Shown: positions 10,684 to 22,880, counted from the first letter of the stretch. The stretch: 64,000 bases of DNA from Aricia agestis (GCF_905147365.1 NC_056406.1:8596501-8660500); one strand, 5' to 3'. The notes: generated by a model from the sequence alone, not told the origin. Program-made: numbers and translations.

Positions 10684-12654
10684 TGGCTTACCAAGGGACT
10701 CAAAACATCTTGCAATACTAAAAGAAAACTACGACTCAAATATTATAAAAATAAAAGTATGGAAAATAAAAAAAAGTTTAAAGACTACTCAAAGATATTA
10801 AGAAAATGTATTATAATGGCTCAGAAAAATAACAACAATAGGTACATAAAAAACTCAAATAACAAATGTAAGGCTTCTTGGGAGATAATCAAAGGAACCA
10901 GACAAATTGCTGAATCCAAAATCATAAAAGAAATAAACTTTAAAAATACATATATTACAGATCCAGTTCAGATTGCAAATATTTTTAATGATAATTTTTT
11001 AAATCCTGACTTAATCGATAATAATCAAAAAAGTAATAATAGTGATAACAAATTTAAAATATCTCAAAATATGAACAAAAATAAACAAAGTATTTTTCTT
11101 ACTCCAACTGATGAAAAAGAGGTAATAGCCATAATAAACTCCTTAAAGAACTCAAACTCAACGGGATATGATGAAATACCTGCAAGGCTGCTAAAATCAT
11201 GCGCGACCGAATTAGCATCCGTATTAGCATATTATTTAATAAATTTATCATTTGAACAGGGAATATTTCCAACTAAATTAAAAAAATCTATTGTTATCCC
11301 TATTCTTAAAAGTGGATCTAAAAAAGAAGTTAATAATTACAGACCCATTACACTTATCCCTGTCATTTCAAAGCTGTTCGAAAAAGTTATGCACAAACGA
11401 CTCACCTCTTTTCTCGGAAAACATGAAATTATAGTCAAAGAGCAGAATGGCTTCCAAAAAGGAAAATCCACCACTCTAGCAAGCTTTTCCCTGGTAAAGG
11501 AAGTTATAGAAAGTGTGGACAAAACAAAACCAGTCACTGCCTTATTTTTTGATATGTCTAAAGCGTTTGACCATGTTACCCACGAGAAACTTTTATTAAA
11601 ATGTGAGCATTATGGTATTAGAGGTCCAGCTCTTGAATGGCTAAAAAGTTACCTTTCAGAACGTAGCCAACATGTAAAGGTTACTAAATTAAATAATAAA
11701 AATTAAATATTAGATATTACTTCAGAAAGCAGAAAGAACATAAAAGGAGTTCCTCAAAGGAGTATTCTGGGCCCCCTATTATTTATTATTTATATAAATG
11801 ACTTGCCGAAATTTATAACTCACAACCTCACACTCTTTGCTGATGATATATCTATTATTATAAAATTCTTGAATGAGCTGACATATAATTTAGAAATAAA
11901 CCGAGTATTAAATGACGTAATCGAATGGTTGAACTACAATAATTTAAAGGTAAATATAAAAAAAACTACATACATGCAATTTTATAGTAAGAAAGGCAAA
12001 GCAAAAGACCTGTGTGTAAAATATGACAACTCAGTATTAAAAGAGGCTAAGACTGTGAACTTCTTGGGTATAACCATTGACAATAATTTATCATGGCAGG
12101 CACATATTGACAAAACCTGCAAAAAAATAAACAAGTACGTATATCTTCTTCGATCCCTTCACAAAACTGCAACTGCAGAAACTGCGTTAATGGCTTATCA
12201 TGCGTTTGTCATGTCAGCTCTTAGATATTGCATGATAATATGGAGCAACTCTGTAGACATATCTCGACTATTTATTGGACAGAAAAAGTGTATCCGAGCC
12301 TTATGTGGAGTTCACCCTATGGAATCATGTCGCCCTCTTTTTAAAAAGTTAAATATCCTCACACTGCCATGTTTATACATATATGAGATAAGCATATTTG
12401 TCAAAAAACATATCTCAGAATATTATACAAAAAAGTCCCAGTTTCTAAATAGAAATACTAGGTATCCAAACCAGTTAGTTCTACCAAACTCAAAAACAAC
12501 ATTAGCCAGTAAAGGATGTTATAATATGTCAATCAAAATTTATAATAAATTACCCAATGACATAAAACAATATCCATTATCTATTTTTAAGAAAAAAATA
12601 TTTAATTGGCTGGCAGAGAAATGTTTTTATTCCCTAAATGAATTCATTATATAA
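10684..12654 (+). pseudogene. Reverse transcriptase region with one in-frame stop
   Basis: One reading frame covers the whole region apart from TAA at 11704-11706. Motifs in order: STGYDEIPARLLK, the YRPITLIPVISKLFEK block, QNGFQKGKST, ALFFDMSKAFDHV, then after the stop GVPQRSILGPLLF (usually GVPQGSILGP, so Gly has become Arg), FADDISIII with the catalytic Asp pair, and FLGITIDNNLSW. The C-terminal part (about 12150-12654) matches the usual tail of these proteins, ending near NEFII. The enzyme copies element RNA at a nicked target. The single stop and the Gly-to-Arg change in a core motif suggest a fairly young but dead copy. The two halves are collinear parts of one ORF, not separate genes. 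Confidence 0.9.
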
Positions 12655-12660
12655 TTTTTG

Positions 12661-13960
12661 ACTGACATATTATTTATATTTTTTTTTTTTTGTTAATTCG
12701 TCCCGGTCGGGACAGGCAATATTATTTATAATTTTAATTAATATTCTATTGACATTTTCTTATCTTCTTCTTCTTCTTTTTTATTAATGGCTCCTTTGTG
12801 AGTTGCCAGTATCAGGGTGTTTTGGCAAAGACTTTACTTTATGAGATGGCTTTATGAAGAAACAAGGTTACGGTATGATGAGACGCGTACGGTGACTGTT
12901 GAAAAATCTAGGGTTAGTCCTATACACCTTACAATTTAATACTGTTAGTATAAATGTATGAACATAAAGTTTCAACTAAGGGAGTATTTACTTTTCTTAT
13001 TTTAATATCTTACTCGACATCAAAATTGTGTATTAGTGTTGACTTATAAATAATTAATCCTTTATAACTTAATCCAATGACTTTATTCTAACTGTAATTG
13101 ACATGTTCTCAAATTGTATATTTTTCTATAGTTTTTAAACTTTACTTATCATGGACCAATTGAAATATTTAGCATTAAGTTTACTAATAGGTGTACAATT
13201 TATGAAAAAATTAGTGGATAACTCATATTTACCCATCAATGTCTTTGTTGTAGTGGTCAGGATAATAAAATATGTAAGTAGTATTCATGAATAACCTCAA
13301 GTCATAACTCATGTGCAACTTCATCCAAATCTTTCAGCTTCCTAAGATGGGTGCTAAAACAAGAAGTAAAAATTATAATAAGACTAGTAAGGTGTAAGCA
13401 GTAAGATCCTCCATCAGAAAGAAGGCTCTTATAAAATGTAGTTACTTACCGTATGTGTGTGCACCTCAGGATAGCGTAGTTTTGCTGGATTTGGGTATTA
13501 TAACTAATAATTGTAACACAGCATAACCACAACATCATAATTATAGACTGTTGTCTGTAATTCCATGTTTCACGCCACGTGGAAAGTAGATGACATTGCA
13601 GATTTGATGAAAACCTCAAGTCATGGCGAACAAATTACGATATTTGACAATTTTTTTTTTTTTTATTGTTTGACACTGACAGACGATTAAATGTAGTTTT
13701 TTTTTTTCTCTCTGGATAGTCTAGGAAACTTTTTTCTATTGTTATTAATGAATATGTAGCTATCTTCTAATAAGGCTAATATAGAAAAATGATAATGTTA
13801 AATCCCTGTATTAACTAAATATGTATAATAATTTTTGCATGCTTCAAAAGCAGAGTGTTTGATACTGTATATAACTATAAGATCTTTGTAAACAACATTC
13901 TTTGCAAATAAATGATGATTATGATTATTATTATGATTATGATTAATAGGGATGATGACA
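12661..13960 (+). other. Retroelement 3' UTR plus unclassified repeats
   Basis: Holds a TC-rich block and atggctcctttgtgagttgcc near 12790 that recurs at 30975 without the retrotransposon, so it is a separate repeat. At 13900-13945 ctttgcaaataaatgatgattatg runs into an ATTATG-rich tail typical of non-LTR 3' ends. No gene seen. Confidence 0.45.
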
Positions 13961-14443
13961 GGGTCAAAGATTAGCAAATTTTGTTAATAAAAGAAAGAAA
14001 TCGCGGTAAAAAATAAGTGTTCTCAAAATTTCAGCTAGATAGCATTTGTATTTTTTTTGTTATGCGCCTTCAAAGTTGTATACGATTCGATATACTTAAC
14101 AAAACAACTTTTGTTATGAAACCACTTTCATAAACGCAATATTTAATATACCTATCGCACAAAGTTCTCTTCCGATGCGTACAAACTACAAAAGAGTGAC
14201 GTCATACTTTCGTAGCGCGTTGTATGGAGCGTTTCGGGCAGGACTATTTTATGAGATGTTTGAATTGTCATATCTTGGTGAATTTGTAAGCTGTCACAGT
14301 AAGTACTCATAAAATTTTAAGGCCAAAGAAACGCTGAGTTTGAGTTGAGACTTTCTTTAAATGGCCTAAAAAGGCGTTAAAATTAGTTTCCATGATATTA
14401 TTATCTGAATCGTTAAAAAATAAAACTATAAGTACTTACTTAA

Positions 14444-14762
14444 AAGGGTGACTAACCCAAAATTTACGATTTGATAATTCATTTTTGTACTTGAAAAAAG
14501 GCCCCATCATCATTTTCTAAAATTAGATACTACGTTATATTTCCAAGAATTCGATCTGAGCAAATACACGATATCTTAAATTTTTTTCGATAGAAAAAAA
14601 TCACAAAGATGCATCAAATTTTCACGAATTTTTCATTTATTGCCATAAGTCATAACCGTGCATTGAACTAAAATAATATTTTAACACATTGTATAAAATT
14701 CTATCATTGAGAAACCGACCTAGCGGATTTTTAAAATATTTTATATTTATTTAGTCGCCCTC
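14444..14762. mobile_element. TTAA-flanked MITE, family T1, copy 1
   Basis: Flanked by TTAA at 14440-14443 and 14763-14766. The left end aagggtgactaaccc and right end agtcgccctc form the terminal repeat. Internal blocks (gattcattttt..., gacctagcggatttttaaa) recur at 21171-21600 and 47266-47680. TTAA target use points to piggyBac-type mobilisation. Confidence 0.75.
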
Positions 14763-14766
14763 TTAA

Positions 14767-15265
14767 TATGAAAAAGTGCAGCAGCAGTTATATTATTTTC
14801 ATTTCTTTATTATAAGCAATTAGAGTTAATCTATTATTAATAGAATAGCTAATTATGCTTTACAGCTGATCATTTAATAATAATATAGCCGAGTTTTTCC
14901 TTCACGTAAAAAACTGCGCATGACAGCTTTACTCAGCAGTCAGCAAAAACAACTATCGTTTCATCATAGAGCTAATGAACAGAAGCCATTCAATTATAGC
15001 TAGAAACAATTAAAGCCTATTAGAAGTCATAAAATAACTAAATAATTAAGGATTTTTACTGCCGACTTAATGAGTCAATGGAAACTATCATGTCGATATC
15101 ATGAGAAATGTATAATTTAGATGAATATAGTGCTAGTACTTGATTCCAGCGCTAAATCTGTACTGTATGAATGTACACAATATGTTTAGCATCTAGCAAC
15201 ATAACAGTATCTAAGTATGTTTCAATCCAGTCAAGCACTAAGCACTTATTAGCAGAAATACATTA
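14767..15265. other. Gene-free AT-rich DNA
   Basis: No coding region, RNA gene or repeat boundary that I can support. Confidence 0.4.
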
Positions 15266-15268
15266 TTA

Positions 15269-15411
15269 GGGCCTGTTTCAATACTTTGTGATAAAGTGCC
15301 GAATAGGCTATTAACAACTTTTTTGACAAATTTTCTATACTAAACTTGATCTGTCAAGTTAATTGGTGAATAGCCTATTCGTCACTTATCAGGAGGTGGT
15401 GAAACAGGCCC
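15269..15411. mobile_element. TTA-flanked MITE, family P1, copy 1
   Basis: Ends gggcctgtttca and tgaaacaggccc are inverted, with TTA on each side (15266-15268 and 15412-15414). Inner arms (tgccgaataggctat and atagcctattcg) also pair. A 3-bp TWA target duplication is the mark of PIF/Harbinger elements. Copies are at 44243-44384 and, truncated, from 56395. Confidence 0.8.
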
Positions 15412-15419
15412 TTAATATC

Positions 15420-16200
15420 CATACTAATATTATATTATATTATTATTATTATTATGTTTGTGTAAGGTATTCCTTGCTCACGGGCAATTAAATCCCGGAC
15501 CTTTGGAAGGCATGCGTGGGGCCGAAGCCAACACGTAGAGGCCCGTTACACAGTTTTAATCTAAATGTTATGTGACACTGGCCGGCGACTCTCCCTGTCC
15601 GCACTATGGGAGTACAACCAAGGAGAGCCAGCGGCTAGTGTAGGACTATTACAGGGAATGGATATTAGAAATGATACCGGGCTATGGAGTGAGGTGCTAG
15701 TGGACTGGGTAACTGGGACTATGGAAGGACTATGGCGTCTGCCGATACAACGTGGAAACATGTATCATAAAGTTGGCAGACGGTGACTCGCCAACTCTTT
15801 GAATGGGCCCCTCAAAATGGTCGTACGCACGGTGCACCGAGGCGGCAACATTGACAGAGCGGCTTGAGGCAGGAGGGGTGTTGCTGGACTTTAAACGCCG
15901 ATCATTTGCACCCTCAGAGGGTCCCATCACGTCGCCCACTCGCCACTTACGCTTCACATCCTTCCTCCGAGCCGAAGCTCTTGCGACTCCACTCTGACCG
16001 GCCGGTTAAGGCAAGGCAGAGGTAGGGCCTAATTCTCCGTCAGTGTTCACTCCAGCCGGCCGGTGAAGGCAAGCCGGAGATGGAGAACAGGGGCTTCCCT
16101 GGGAGCACTCGGGTTAGTGGGGTCGCTACTCCCCAACAGCTCGCCACAAGCTGCCCTGCGGGCTTATTATTATTATTATTATATTTATTATTATTATTAT
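15420..16200 (+). mobile_element. GC-rich 3' end of a non-LTR retrotransposon
   Basis: A block of clearly higher G+C than the surroundings, with text such as ggaaggcatgcgtggggccg, two gccggccggt repeats (near 15998 and 16055), ctgccctgcgggc, and then a (TTA)n tail from about 16166. A second ATT-rich run precedes it at 15424-15453. Terminal (TTA)n tails after a GC-rich 3' UTR are usual for R1-like non-LTR elements in Lepidoptera. Open frames inside are shadows of the GC content; no RT motif is present. Confidence 0.6.
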
Positions 16201-16230
16201 ATATTATTATTTTATTATATTATTATTTAT

Positions 16231-16451
16231 TATAATTTATAAATGCGTAAGTGTGTCCGTCTGTCCGTCTGTCTGTCTGTCTGTCTGTTACCTCTTGACG
16301 CCCTAACCGCTGAACCGATTTTGCTGAAATTTGGCATGGAGATATTTTGAGTCCTGGGAAAGGACATAGGATACTTTTTATCCCGGTAAAATGTACGGTT
16401 CCCACGCGATAAACGAATTTTGGCGCAACGGAGTTGCGGGCGACATCTAGT
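16231..16451 (+). mobile_element. Lep1-type Helitron-like repeat, copy 2
   Basis: Contains aaatgcgtaagtgtgtccg, TGTC repeats, tgaaccgattttgctgaaatt, the ccgg block, and the 3' end gcgcaacggagttgcgggcg followed by CTAG. The 5' end abuts the ATT microsatellite tail of the preceding retroelement. Confidence 0.8.
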
Positions 16452-16454
16452 TAT

Positions 16455-17515
16455 AAAATATCTGAGATACCCAGTTTTGGAAATTTAAAACGAAAACTTA
16501 ACCCAAAAATACACGGTTTCCATGGTAAACACGTCATTGTGTTATACCAGCTGTGTTTTGTCACTTGTGTGTTTATTGAAGATTTATCTGATTGAAATAC
16601 TTGCTGCCAAGCTGCTGCTTTATTTTTTGATTATGTACAAATATGGATACAAGATTGTCTCATTTACAGATTGAAGCGCATTCCCTTTAACGGTATACGT
16701 TCAGTATTGAGTATTCAGTGTGCGCCCTCGAATGTTCTCATGAAACTGTGACGCGTGACGGTTCCATCTCGCGCACTTTATATTTAGGTAAAACCTCTTT
16801 GTTCGTTAAAACCTTCAATAATTCCGCTTCACCTAGAACTTGGTTTGCCGTTTTGCTGATTATTATCTGCGTACAAGGGATTTAAAACTCTATTGTTATG
16901 ATAGTAGAGTTGGTATTTGTCTGCGTTTCTCTTATCACTCTTCCAGTATAGCGAATCAGCTATCGATGATTTAACTCGTACGTCGTTGAGCTCGGCACGT
17001 GCATGTTCAGGAAGAGATTTTTACTGCAGATGTAATTCCGATTATATGATTATGTTGTCACGTGCATTTTTTCTTAAATTTTTAATTGATGGCTTTTTGG
17101 GAAAATCTAGTGCATTAAATGGTCCTTTTTATTTCAAAAAGATAGGAGAGGTTTTTATCTAAAATAAATTCCTAAACTTCTATACTCTCAGCCAGATAGT
17201 TAAGAAGTTATAACGATTTGTCTATGAAGTATTGGTCCGATTAATATGAGAGCCCCTACGTATAATATAGTTTTTATTATTCGTAGGAGAGCCCAAAAAA
17301 AATTAAAACTCTAAAGTTGAGCACCATACTCCAATATGTCTAAATCCCTAGACCACGGAGGTTACTCCGACATAGTGAAACAGTAAACGCTGCATAGTCT
17401 TTACACACTGTTTCTACATTTATTGAGTTCAACAATAAGTAGACTGCATAGTACACAGTTAACAAATGTTGAACTCACAAGTCGAGTCGAGTCGCATTTA
17501 AACACATTAAATGGA
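16455..17515. other. Gene-free stretch
   Basis: No supported gene. Short frames (for example 16917-17162) have no recognisable domain. Confidence 0.4.
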
Positions 17516-17516
17516 A

Positions 17517-17795
17517 GATAATAATAATAATAATATCTATGGACGCTTCACACCACGTCAGTCTGGCCCCGTGCTAAGTACCTAAAGGACTTGTGTTACA
17601 GGTACCAGACAACGGAAATATATTTAATACTTTTATACTATACAAATATTTAAGATTTTTATTATATCATACACATATTTAATACACATCCAGACCCGGG
17701 AACATCGAAACCTTTTTGTTCCGTCGGCGGGATTCGAACCCGCAACCCCCAGCTTGAGCTACCAACGCGCTCACCACTGAGCCACAGAGGTCGTC
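17517..17795 (-). mobile_element. tRNA-derived SINE with (ATT)n tail
   Basis: Read on the minus strand it begins with a tRNA-like head: A box tggctcagtggtgagcgc and B box ggttcgaatcc. A tRNA-unrelated body ending acgtggtgtgaagcgtcc follows, then an ATT-repeat tail at 17519-17535. The 5' and 3' ends of the head do not pair as an acceptor stem, so it is not a working tRNA. It would be transcribed by Pol III and moved by a partner LINE. Confidence 0.85.
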
Positions 17796-17799
17796 AAGT

Positions 17800-18308
17800 C
17801 AGATGCAGTATTCCAAGTCGTAAATTCTTAACTCAATTAATTTGTTTTCGATCTGCTTCTGCAAAATATGTTTACAGCTTCTAAAGTATCGTTTCCAAGT
17901 AACGATGAGCAAGTATATAATATAGTTTATAACTGCTTTTATTTTTAAGAAATAATTTTATAAGCCAAGATAATCTTTGGTTTTAGTCCGTCAACTTAAA
18001 GGACATTTTTTACATAGTATAAAACGTGATTAATATACCTTAAATATTATATTTTAAAACGCCTGCGACTTGGTAGCATATTTTTTGGATTTTTACTGTA
18101 ATTACTTTATTAGTGCGGCGCGTTCTGAAATACCTTGCTTGTAAGTTAAAAGTAATAGTGGCAGTTAATTAACAAAGCAAATGGATATGAAATGAGTTTG
18201 CGGCCTTTTTATGTACACTGGGTCGCTTCGACGACGACACAATATTAAACGAAGACACAATATCATTAAAAAGTCCATTTCACCGTTGTTAAACTTCACT
18301 GCCGTTTA
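17800..18308. other. Gene-free AT-rich DNA
   Basis: Nothing supportable in this stretch. Confidence 0.4.
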
Positions 18309-18401
18309 TATAAAAATGGACAAACGAGCAAACGGGTCACCTGATGGAAAGCTACTACCATCGCCCATAGACACTCGCAACATTAGAAGAGCTGAAGGTG
18401 A
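18309..18401 (-). mobile_element. SINE-like family B, 3' fragment
   Basis: Matches the 3' portion of the copies at 4915-5250 and 24299-24609 (acaaacgagcaaacgggtca and the gacactcgcaacattagaag block), without the 5' part. Confidence 0.65.
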
Positions 18402-18685
18402 ATTAACAAATATAATATATAATATTATATTGTATTTGTTACAGCTTAACAAAACTTACGCAAGATTTGTTAACTAGGATTTGTGGTATTATATCAAAAA
18501 AAATAAAACAAAATGAATATACACAATACACATATTTTACCACAAGACTAGTTTTTGAGGAAGTGAGAACTCAGATATTTTTACTTGATTTTGTGTTAAG
18601 AGTCCTAAATTGTTATCATGCAATGATATTTTTTGAAAAGTAGTGTAAGTGTAAAATATGTGTTTAGAATGTATCCATAACCCAT

Positions 18686-18920
18686 TCTAATATTATAAAT
18701 GCGAAAGTGTGTCTGTCTGTCCGTCTGTTTGTCTGTCTGTCTCACGCCTTATTGCCTCTTCACGCCCAAACCGCTGAATCGATTTTGCTGAAATTTGGCA
18801 TGGAGATACTTTGAGTCCCGGGAAAGAACTACTTACTCCCGGGAAAGGCTACTTTTCATCTCGGAAAAATGTATGGTATGAAAGATTTTTAGGCGCAACG
18901 GAGTTGCCGGCGTCATCAAG
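18686..18920 (+). mobile_element. Lep1-type Helitron-like repeat, copy 3
   Basis: Begins ctaatattataaatgcgaaa, has long TGTC repeats, a duplicated cccgggaaag block, and ends gcgcaacggagttgccggcg without the final CTAG. It is followed at once by another family start. Confidence 0.8.
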
Positions 18921-19300
18921 TAATATTATAAATGCGAAAGTGTGACTTGTCTGTTGACTGTTAAGGTGCCCATAGACGGGACAATTTGTCGTTTCGATCG
19001 ATCGTCAAGAAAATCGTCCAATCGATCTTTCGAACGTAAAATCGTTTGCGATATTGCTACACACGTACAATTTGCCGTTCGATTTTAACATTGAGGAGAT
19101 AAATCGTTACGATAATTGTCCCGTGTATCCCCCTTGCGTCTTACATCTTTACGCTCAAACTATACCGATTTGGATGAAATTTTGGAAAACAGATACTTTG
19201 AGTCCCGGGATAGAAATGTTTGTGTTGCAGAAAATGCACATTTCCACGCAATATTCGAATTTTGGCTCAACAGAGTTGAGTTCGGCATCTATGATCTAAG
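18921..19300 (+). mobile_element. Second Lep1-type copy split by a nested MITE
   Basis: The start taatattataaatgcgaaag lies at 18921 and the remainder (ttacgctcaaactataccga through acagagttgagttcggcatc) at about 19138-19290. Between them, 18961-19132, is an insert with inverted ends aaggtgcccatagacgggac and gtcccgtgtatccccctt, rich in ATCGATC/AATCG blocks. The order shows that the MITE is younger than the host repeat. Confidence 0.65.
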
Positions 19301-19587
19301 TATTTAAATAATTAATAGTATTCCAGTCACCCTTCCTTAAGTATACCTTTAAATTTTGGCCGACTATACGTTGACTTTTCAACTTTAGGGTGAACACAGA
19401 AAAGGCGTTCATCCTAATGACGAATTAGAATAAACGTGTGTGGAACTTTAGCAAACGGGCGGCCTCACTTTCGGCGACACGATTGGTGTATTACATATAT
19501 TTTTCTTTACAGTTTAATATCTTCAGAGTAATTAATTCATAAGATGATAGACCTACGTAATTTGATCTGGTTTTATAACCAACAAGC

Positions 19588-19643
19588 TACCACAAGTTTC
19601 CGGAATCGTTTTCTCATGAAAACGATTCCGAAAACTTGTGGTA
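19588..19643. repeat. Near-perfect hairpin, 25-bp arms
   Basis: 19588-19612 pairs with 19619-19643 with a single mismatch and a 6-base loop. The arm begins taccacaagttt. Confidence 0.9.
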
Positions 19644-19917
19644 ACTCGTGACACGGTCAAAAAACTGTTCAGTGGTTTAAATATTAAGAGGTTACTGGTA
19701 AAGTGAAATACACACCGGTGTCAGTACAGGTACTCCTTAATTAACTCTTTGTAGAACGAAAGTTTTGTTACTTATCTAACTGCCGCATTCAGAGACGAAT
19801 ATTAATTACTTAACTGTAATTAAATGAAGATTTTGACTTAAGCCCCATATTTTGTCTGCCAAACTCTTCATTAAATTATAATCATCATTAAATGTCTCTA
19901 ACTGTGGCCGTAATGCT

Positions 19918-20026
19918 TGTAACATATAACTCGCTGTCATGTCACTTGGGCCCCACTGTAGTTGTAACTCGCTGTCACTCGGGCCCCACCCTACTTGTAA
20001 TTCGCTGTTACTTGGGCCGCACCCCA
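19918..20026. repeat. Short tandem array, about 33-bp unit
   Basis: Three units share the form ttgtaactcgctgtcac followed by tcgggccccaccctac, with substitutions; the first unit has extra bases. No coding meaning is evident. Confidence 0.75.
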
Positions 20027-20278
20027 TGTAAAGTCGCTAAGCCACAAGCAAACAACTTTGTTTGGCCGAACTAAATTTAACGCCCATAGCCCACCGTTAC
20101 CCGCAACTTGCAGGTTAAATGAATTATTAAGCACCTGAACACCTTTTGTTCACGAATTCAGACAAAACGTTTAATTTCATTCACGTTTCTCGAGAGTCAG
20201 TAATCTCGAACTTTGTTCCAATGTTCGTCCGACTCTTTAGCATCAGTATTTTTACTGTAATGGGAAACTTATAATATT

Positions 20279-20526
20279 ACTAGATACGCCCGCAGTCCGG
20301 TGGGCCAAAATTAGTTTATTACGCAAGAACTGTACGTTTTGCCGGGATAAATAGTTTTCTATATCCTTTTCCGGGACTCAAAGTACATATATCCTTTACA
20401 GGGACTCAAAGTACATATATATACAACATAAATATTATATATCCATACCAACAGCACAATTAGTTCAGCCGTAAAAGCGCGAAGAGGTAGGTAACAAACA
20501 GACAGACACTTTCAATATTAGAATGG
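20279..20526 (-). mobile_element. Lep1-type Helitron-like repeat, copy 4
   Basis: Reverse orientation: starts at the CTAG side (actagatacgcccgcag) and ends cagacactttcaatattagaa. A short internal duplication of tttccgggactcaaagtaca/tttacagggactcaaagtaca lies at about 20370-20416. Confidence 0.75.
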
Positions 20527-20894
20527 ATACAACTATTTTGTAGTAAGCTAGTGCAAAACCGCTTGGAGTTGTAGATCTCTGTAACCCTGTTTGTAATGTA
20601 AATTTTTAACATGTTGTTCAACTAACTTCATTTATTTCGTCCTTTCTCTATCCTCGCTTAACTGACCTTATTCACCTGCTCTTTGACAGGTAACTCGTGT
20701 AGGACAAAAGAAAAAGAACTGGCTTGATTTGAAGACATGAGTGGTTGGAGTGGGTAACTAACAATATGAGTTTTTTGTGCAAAGGGAATCTTTCGGACTA
20801 GAAAAATGATTTTACATGAAAAATGTGGATTTTATGTATAAACTGAAATATCAGCCAGACAATGATGTAGGTAAGTTACATTGTTTAGTCAAAT

Positions 20895-21605
20895 TATAAG
20901 GAAAAAAATCGGAAAAGTGCGAGTCGGATTCGCGCACGAAGGGTTCCTTATAGAGCAAACATTGGTCTAAAGTTGTGTTAAATTTTTATTTTTATTTAAT
21001 ATTATAATCAAATATTAAAGTACACATATAATAAAGGACATGGTGAAAAATTCAAGTGCCTTCCTGTTTCTATAACTGATATAGACCAAAAAAGGCCGAA
21101 AAAGTCACGCTTATCGTATGGGAACCCCCTCAAGTATTTATTTGATTTCATTTTTAGTATTTGTTGTTATAGCGGCAACAGGCCTAAATTGTCGATTTTA
21201 TAATTCATTTTTATACTTACTTGAAAAAAAGCCCCGAATTATTTCATTTTCTAAACATAGGTACATTATAATGTTTCCGAGGTTTCGACCTAGCGAAAAC
21301 ACGATATCTTAAAATTTTGTCGATAGAAAAAAATCACCAAGATGCATCTAATTTTCAAGAATTTTTCATATATTGCCATAACCGTGCTAAAACTAATTTA
21401 ATATTTTAACAAATTCTATCATTGAGAATCTGACCTAGCGGATTTTTAAAATGCTGTATATTTATCGAGATATTGAGAAAAAACTAATTTGGCGATGAAT
21501 CCGCGTCGTTCTTTTTCACCTGGCATATAAAAGACGGGCGTGAGTGTGAAGAGAGAAGGACGATTGATGATGATGATTGATTTTTGCGTTAGTCGCCCTC
21601 TAATA
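20895..21605. mobile_element. Mixed repeat: gggttccg family end joined to a T1 MITE
   Basis: The segment at 20905-20955 (aagtgcgagtcggattcg ... gaagggttcc) is the end seen inverted at 45960-46000. From about 21171 the sequence follows the T1 MITE family to its right end agtcgccctc at 21591-21600. The left end of the T1 copy is not canonical. Confidence 0.6.
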
Positions 21606-22146
21606 ACGCGTCTTTTGTAGGTAGATCTACGTAGTAATGTTAAATTGTAATAAAATTCGTCAGTAACATTGTTTTAAAAGCAGAAACTCATTATAAAAAC
21701 CTTTATGTGAAAGCGCTTGTCGACTATGAATATGAAAATATTGTCAGTGTTTATCTAAGGCACGTTTCAAGCTGTGAATTAAGTGCAGAATAAAATATTA
21801 TATTCTCATAAAATATTATAGTATGTATAAATTGTTTTATGTATATCTTATGCAAGTCTGATTTACTCTTTATTATGGTGTACGCGGTTAATTCTTTTGC
21901 AAGTTTTGGACAAAACAGATGTTGACCAAAGTTTCAGATACTTAACCATATTTTATCATGACTTTTTGCAGACACTTTCCAAATACCAATGTACTTTTAT
22001 ATTACTTTACAAATAATTTGGGAGATTCCTTACCCGTAAATGTTGAAAATGTTGTTGTTGTTGTGTCACTTGAAAATATATTGTGGTTGTGAGAAGTCTT
22101 ACTTGCTTTTATTTCAGTATAATTATTACAATCCGAACAAACACTT
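21606..22146. other. Gene-free AT-rich DNA
   Basis: No supported feature. Confidence 0.4.
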
Positions 22147-22880
22147 GCCGTGTACGTCGGCGTAATTTTTAGCGCATTCGCTGCAAAACCTAGTTATTGC
22201 GTATGTCCAAATCATGTCATGCCATGGCAACGACAACTGTTTACGACTTGACATTTAACCCAATTGCAATTTTTTGGTGGTGTTGCAATGAACAAACCAG
22301 TGGGAGAGCCATGCTTCGGCACGAATGGGCCGGCTCGACCGGAGAAATACCACGCTCTCACAGAAAACCGGCGTGAAACAGCGCTTGCGCTGTGTTTCAC
22401 CGAGCGAGTGAGTTTACCGGAGGCCCAATCCCCAACCCTATTCCCTTCCCTTCCCATCTCTACCCTCCCCTGTTACCCTATTCCCTCTTAAAAGGCCGGC
22501 AACGCACCTGCATCTCTTCTGATGCTACGAGTGTCCATGGGTGACGGAAGTTGCTTTCCATCAGGTGACCCGTTTGCTCGTTTGCCCTCTTATTTCATAA
22601 AAAAAAAAACAATTAAATTTTTAAATTTTTCCAAGTGATCCATATCCATATTTTCCAAAATAAAATAATCAAACACTATCATAGTGTTAAATAAATTATT
22701 TGTGCGGCTGTTAGACAATTTAGGCTTATGTGTTTATGTTTAACTTTTATTATTTTAATCATGTATAAACAATTAAAACGTTGTTTACGACTTGACCAGC
22801 AACTTGTTATGGCGTTGCCATGACATCTTTTGGACATGCGCAATAAAAGGTTTGTCCAAAAATACGCCGACGAACACGGC
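22147..22880. mobile_element. Inverted-repeat element carrying a nested SINE
   Basis: The left end gccgtgtacgtcggcgtaat and right end tacgccgacgaacacggc are inverted. Further matching inner blocks include tatgtccaaatcatgtcatg/acatcttttggacatgcgca and gtttacgacttgac, present at both sides (22240 and 22787). A family-B SINE-like copy sits in the middle. Confidence 0.7.
22299..22610 (+). mobile_element. SINE-like repeat, family B, copy 2
   Basis: Full copy in plus orientation: gtgggagagccatgcttcgg, ggctcgaccggagaaatacc, a CCCTTCCC-rich middle, ggccggcaacgcacctgc, gtgacccgtttgctcg and a poly(A) run at the end. The nearly palindromic gcgcttgcgc block is shared by all full copies. Confidence 0.8.

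Larger units (their letters stand above)
10055..12660 (+). mobile_element. 5'-truncated non-LTR retrotransposon (CR1/jockey group)
   Basis: The element starts partway through the endonuclease, as expected from incomplete reverse transcription, and is followed by a complete reverse transcriptase region. The coding part is broken by two frameshifts and one in-frame stop (see the two coding entries). It lies directly against the 21-bp minisatellite. Its 3' UTR probably reaches an ATTATG-rich tail near 13940, but other repeats interrupt that stretch. Assignment to the CR1/jockey side of non-LTR elements is by motif style only. Confidence 0.85.

Noticed and set aside
15565..15997. Overlapping frames on both strands in a GC-rich block
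   Set aside because: Open frames in both directions arise from high G+C; the block is a retroelement 3' region without protein motifs.
17713..17793. tRNA gene on the minus strand
   Set aside because: A and B boxes are present, but acceptor-stem halves do not pair and a SINE body with an ATT tail follows.
19806..20027. Minus-strand frame with repeated GPSDSELQ-like text
   Set aside because: It reflects the 33-bp tandem array, again a unit divisible by three.
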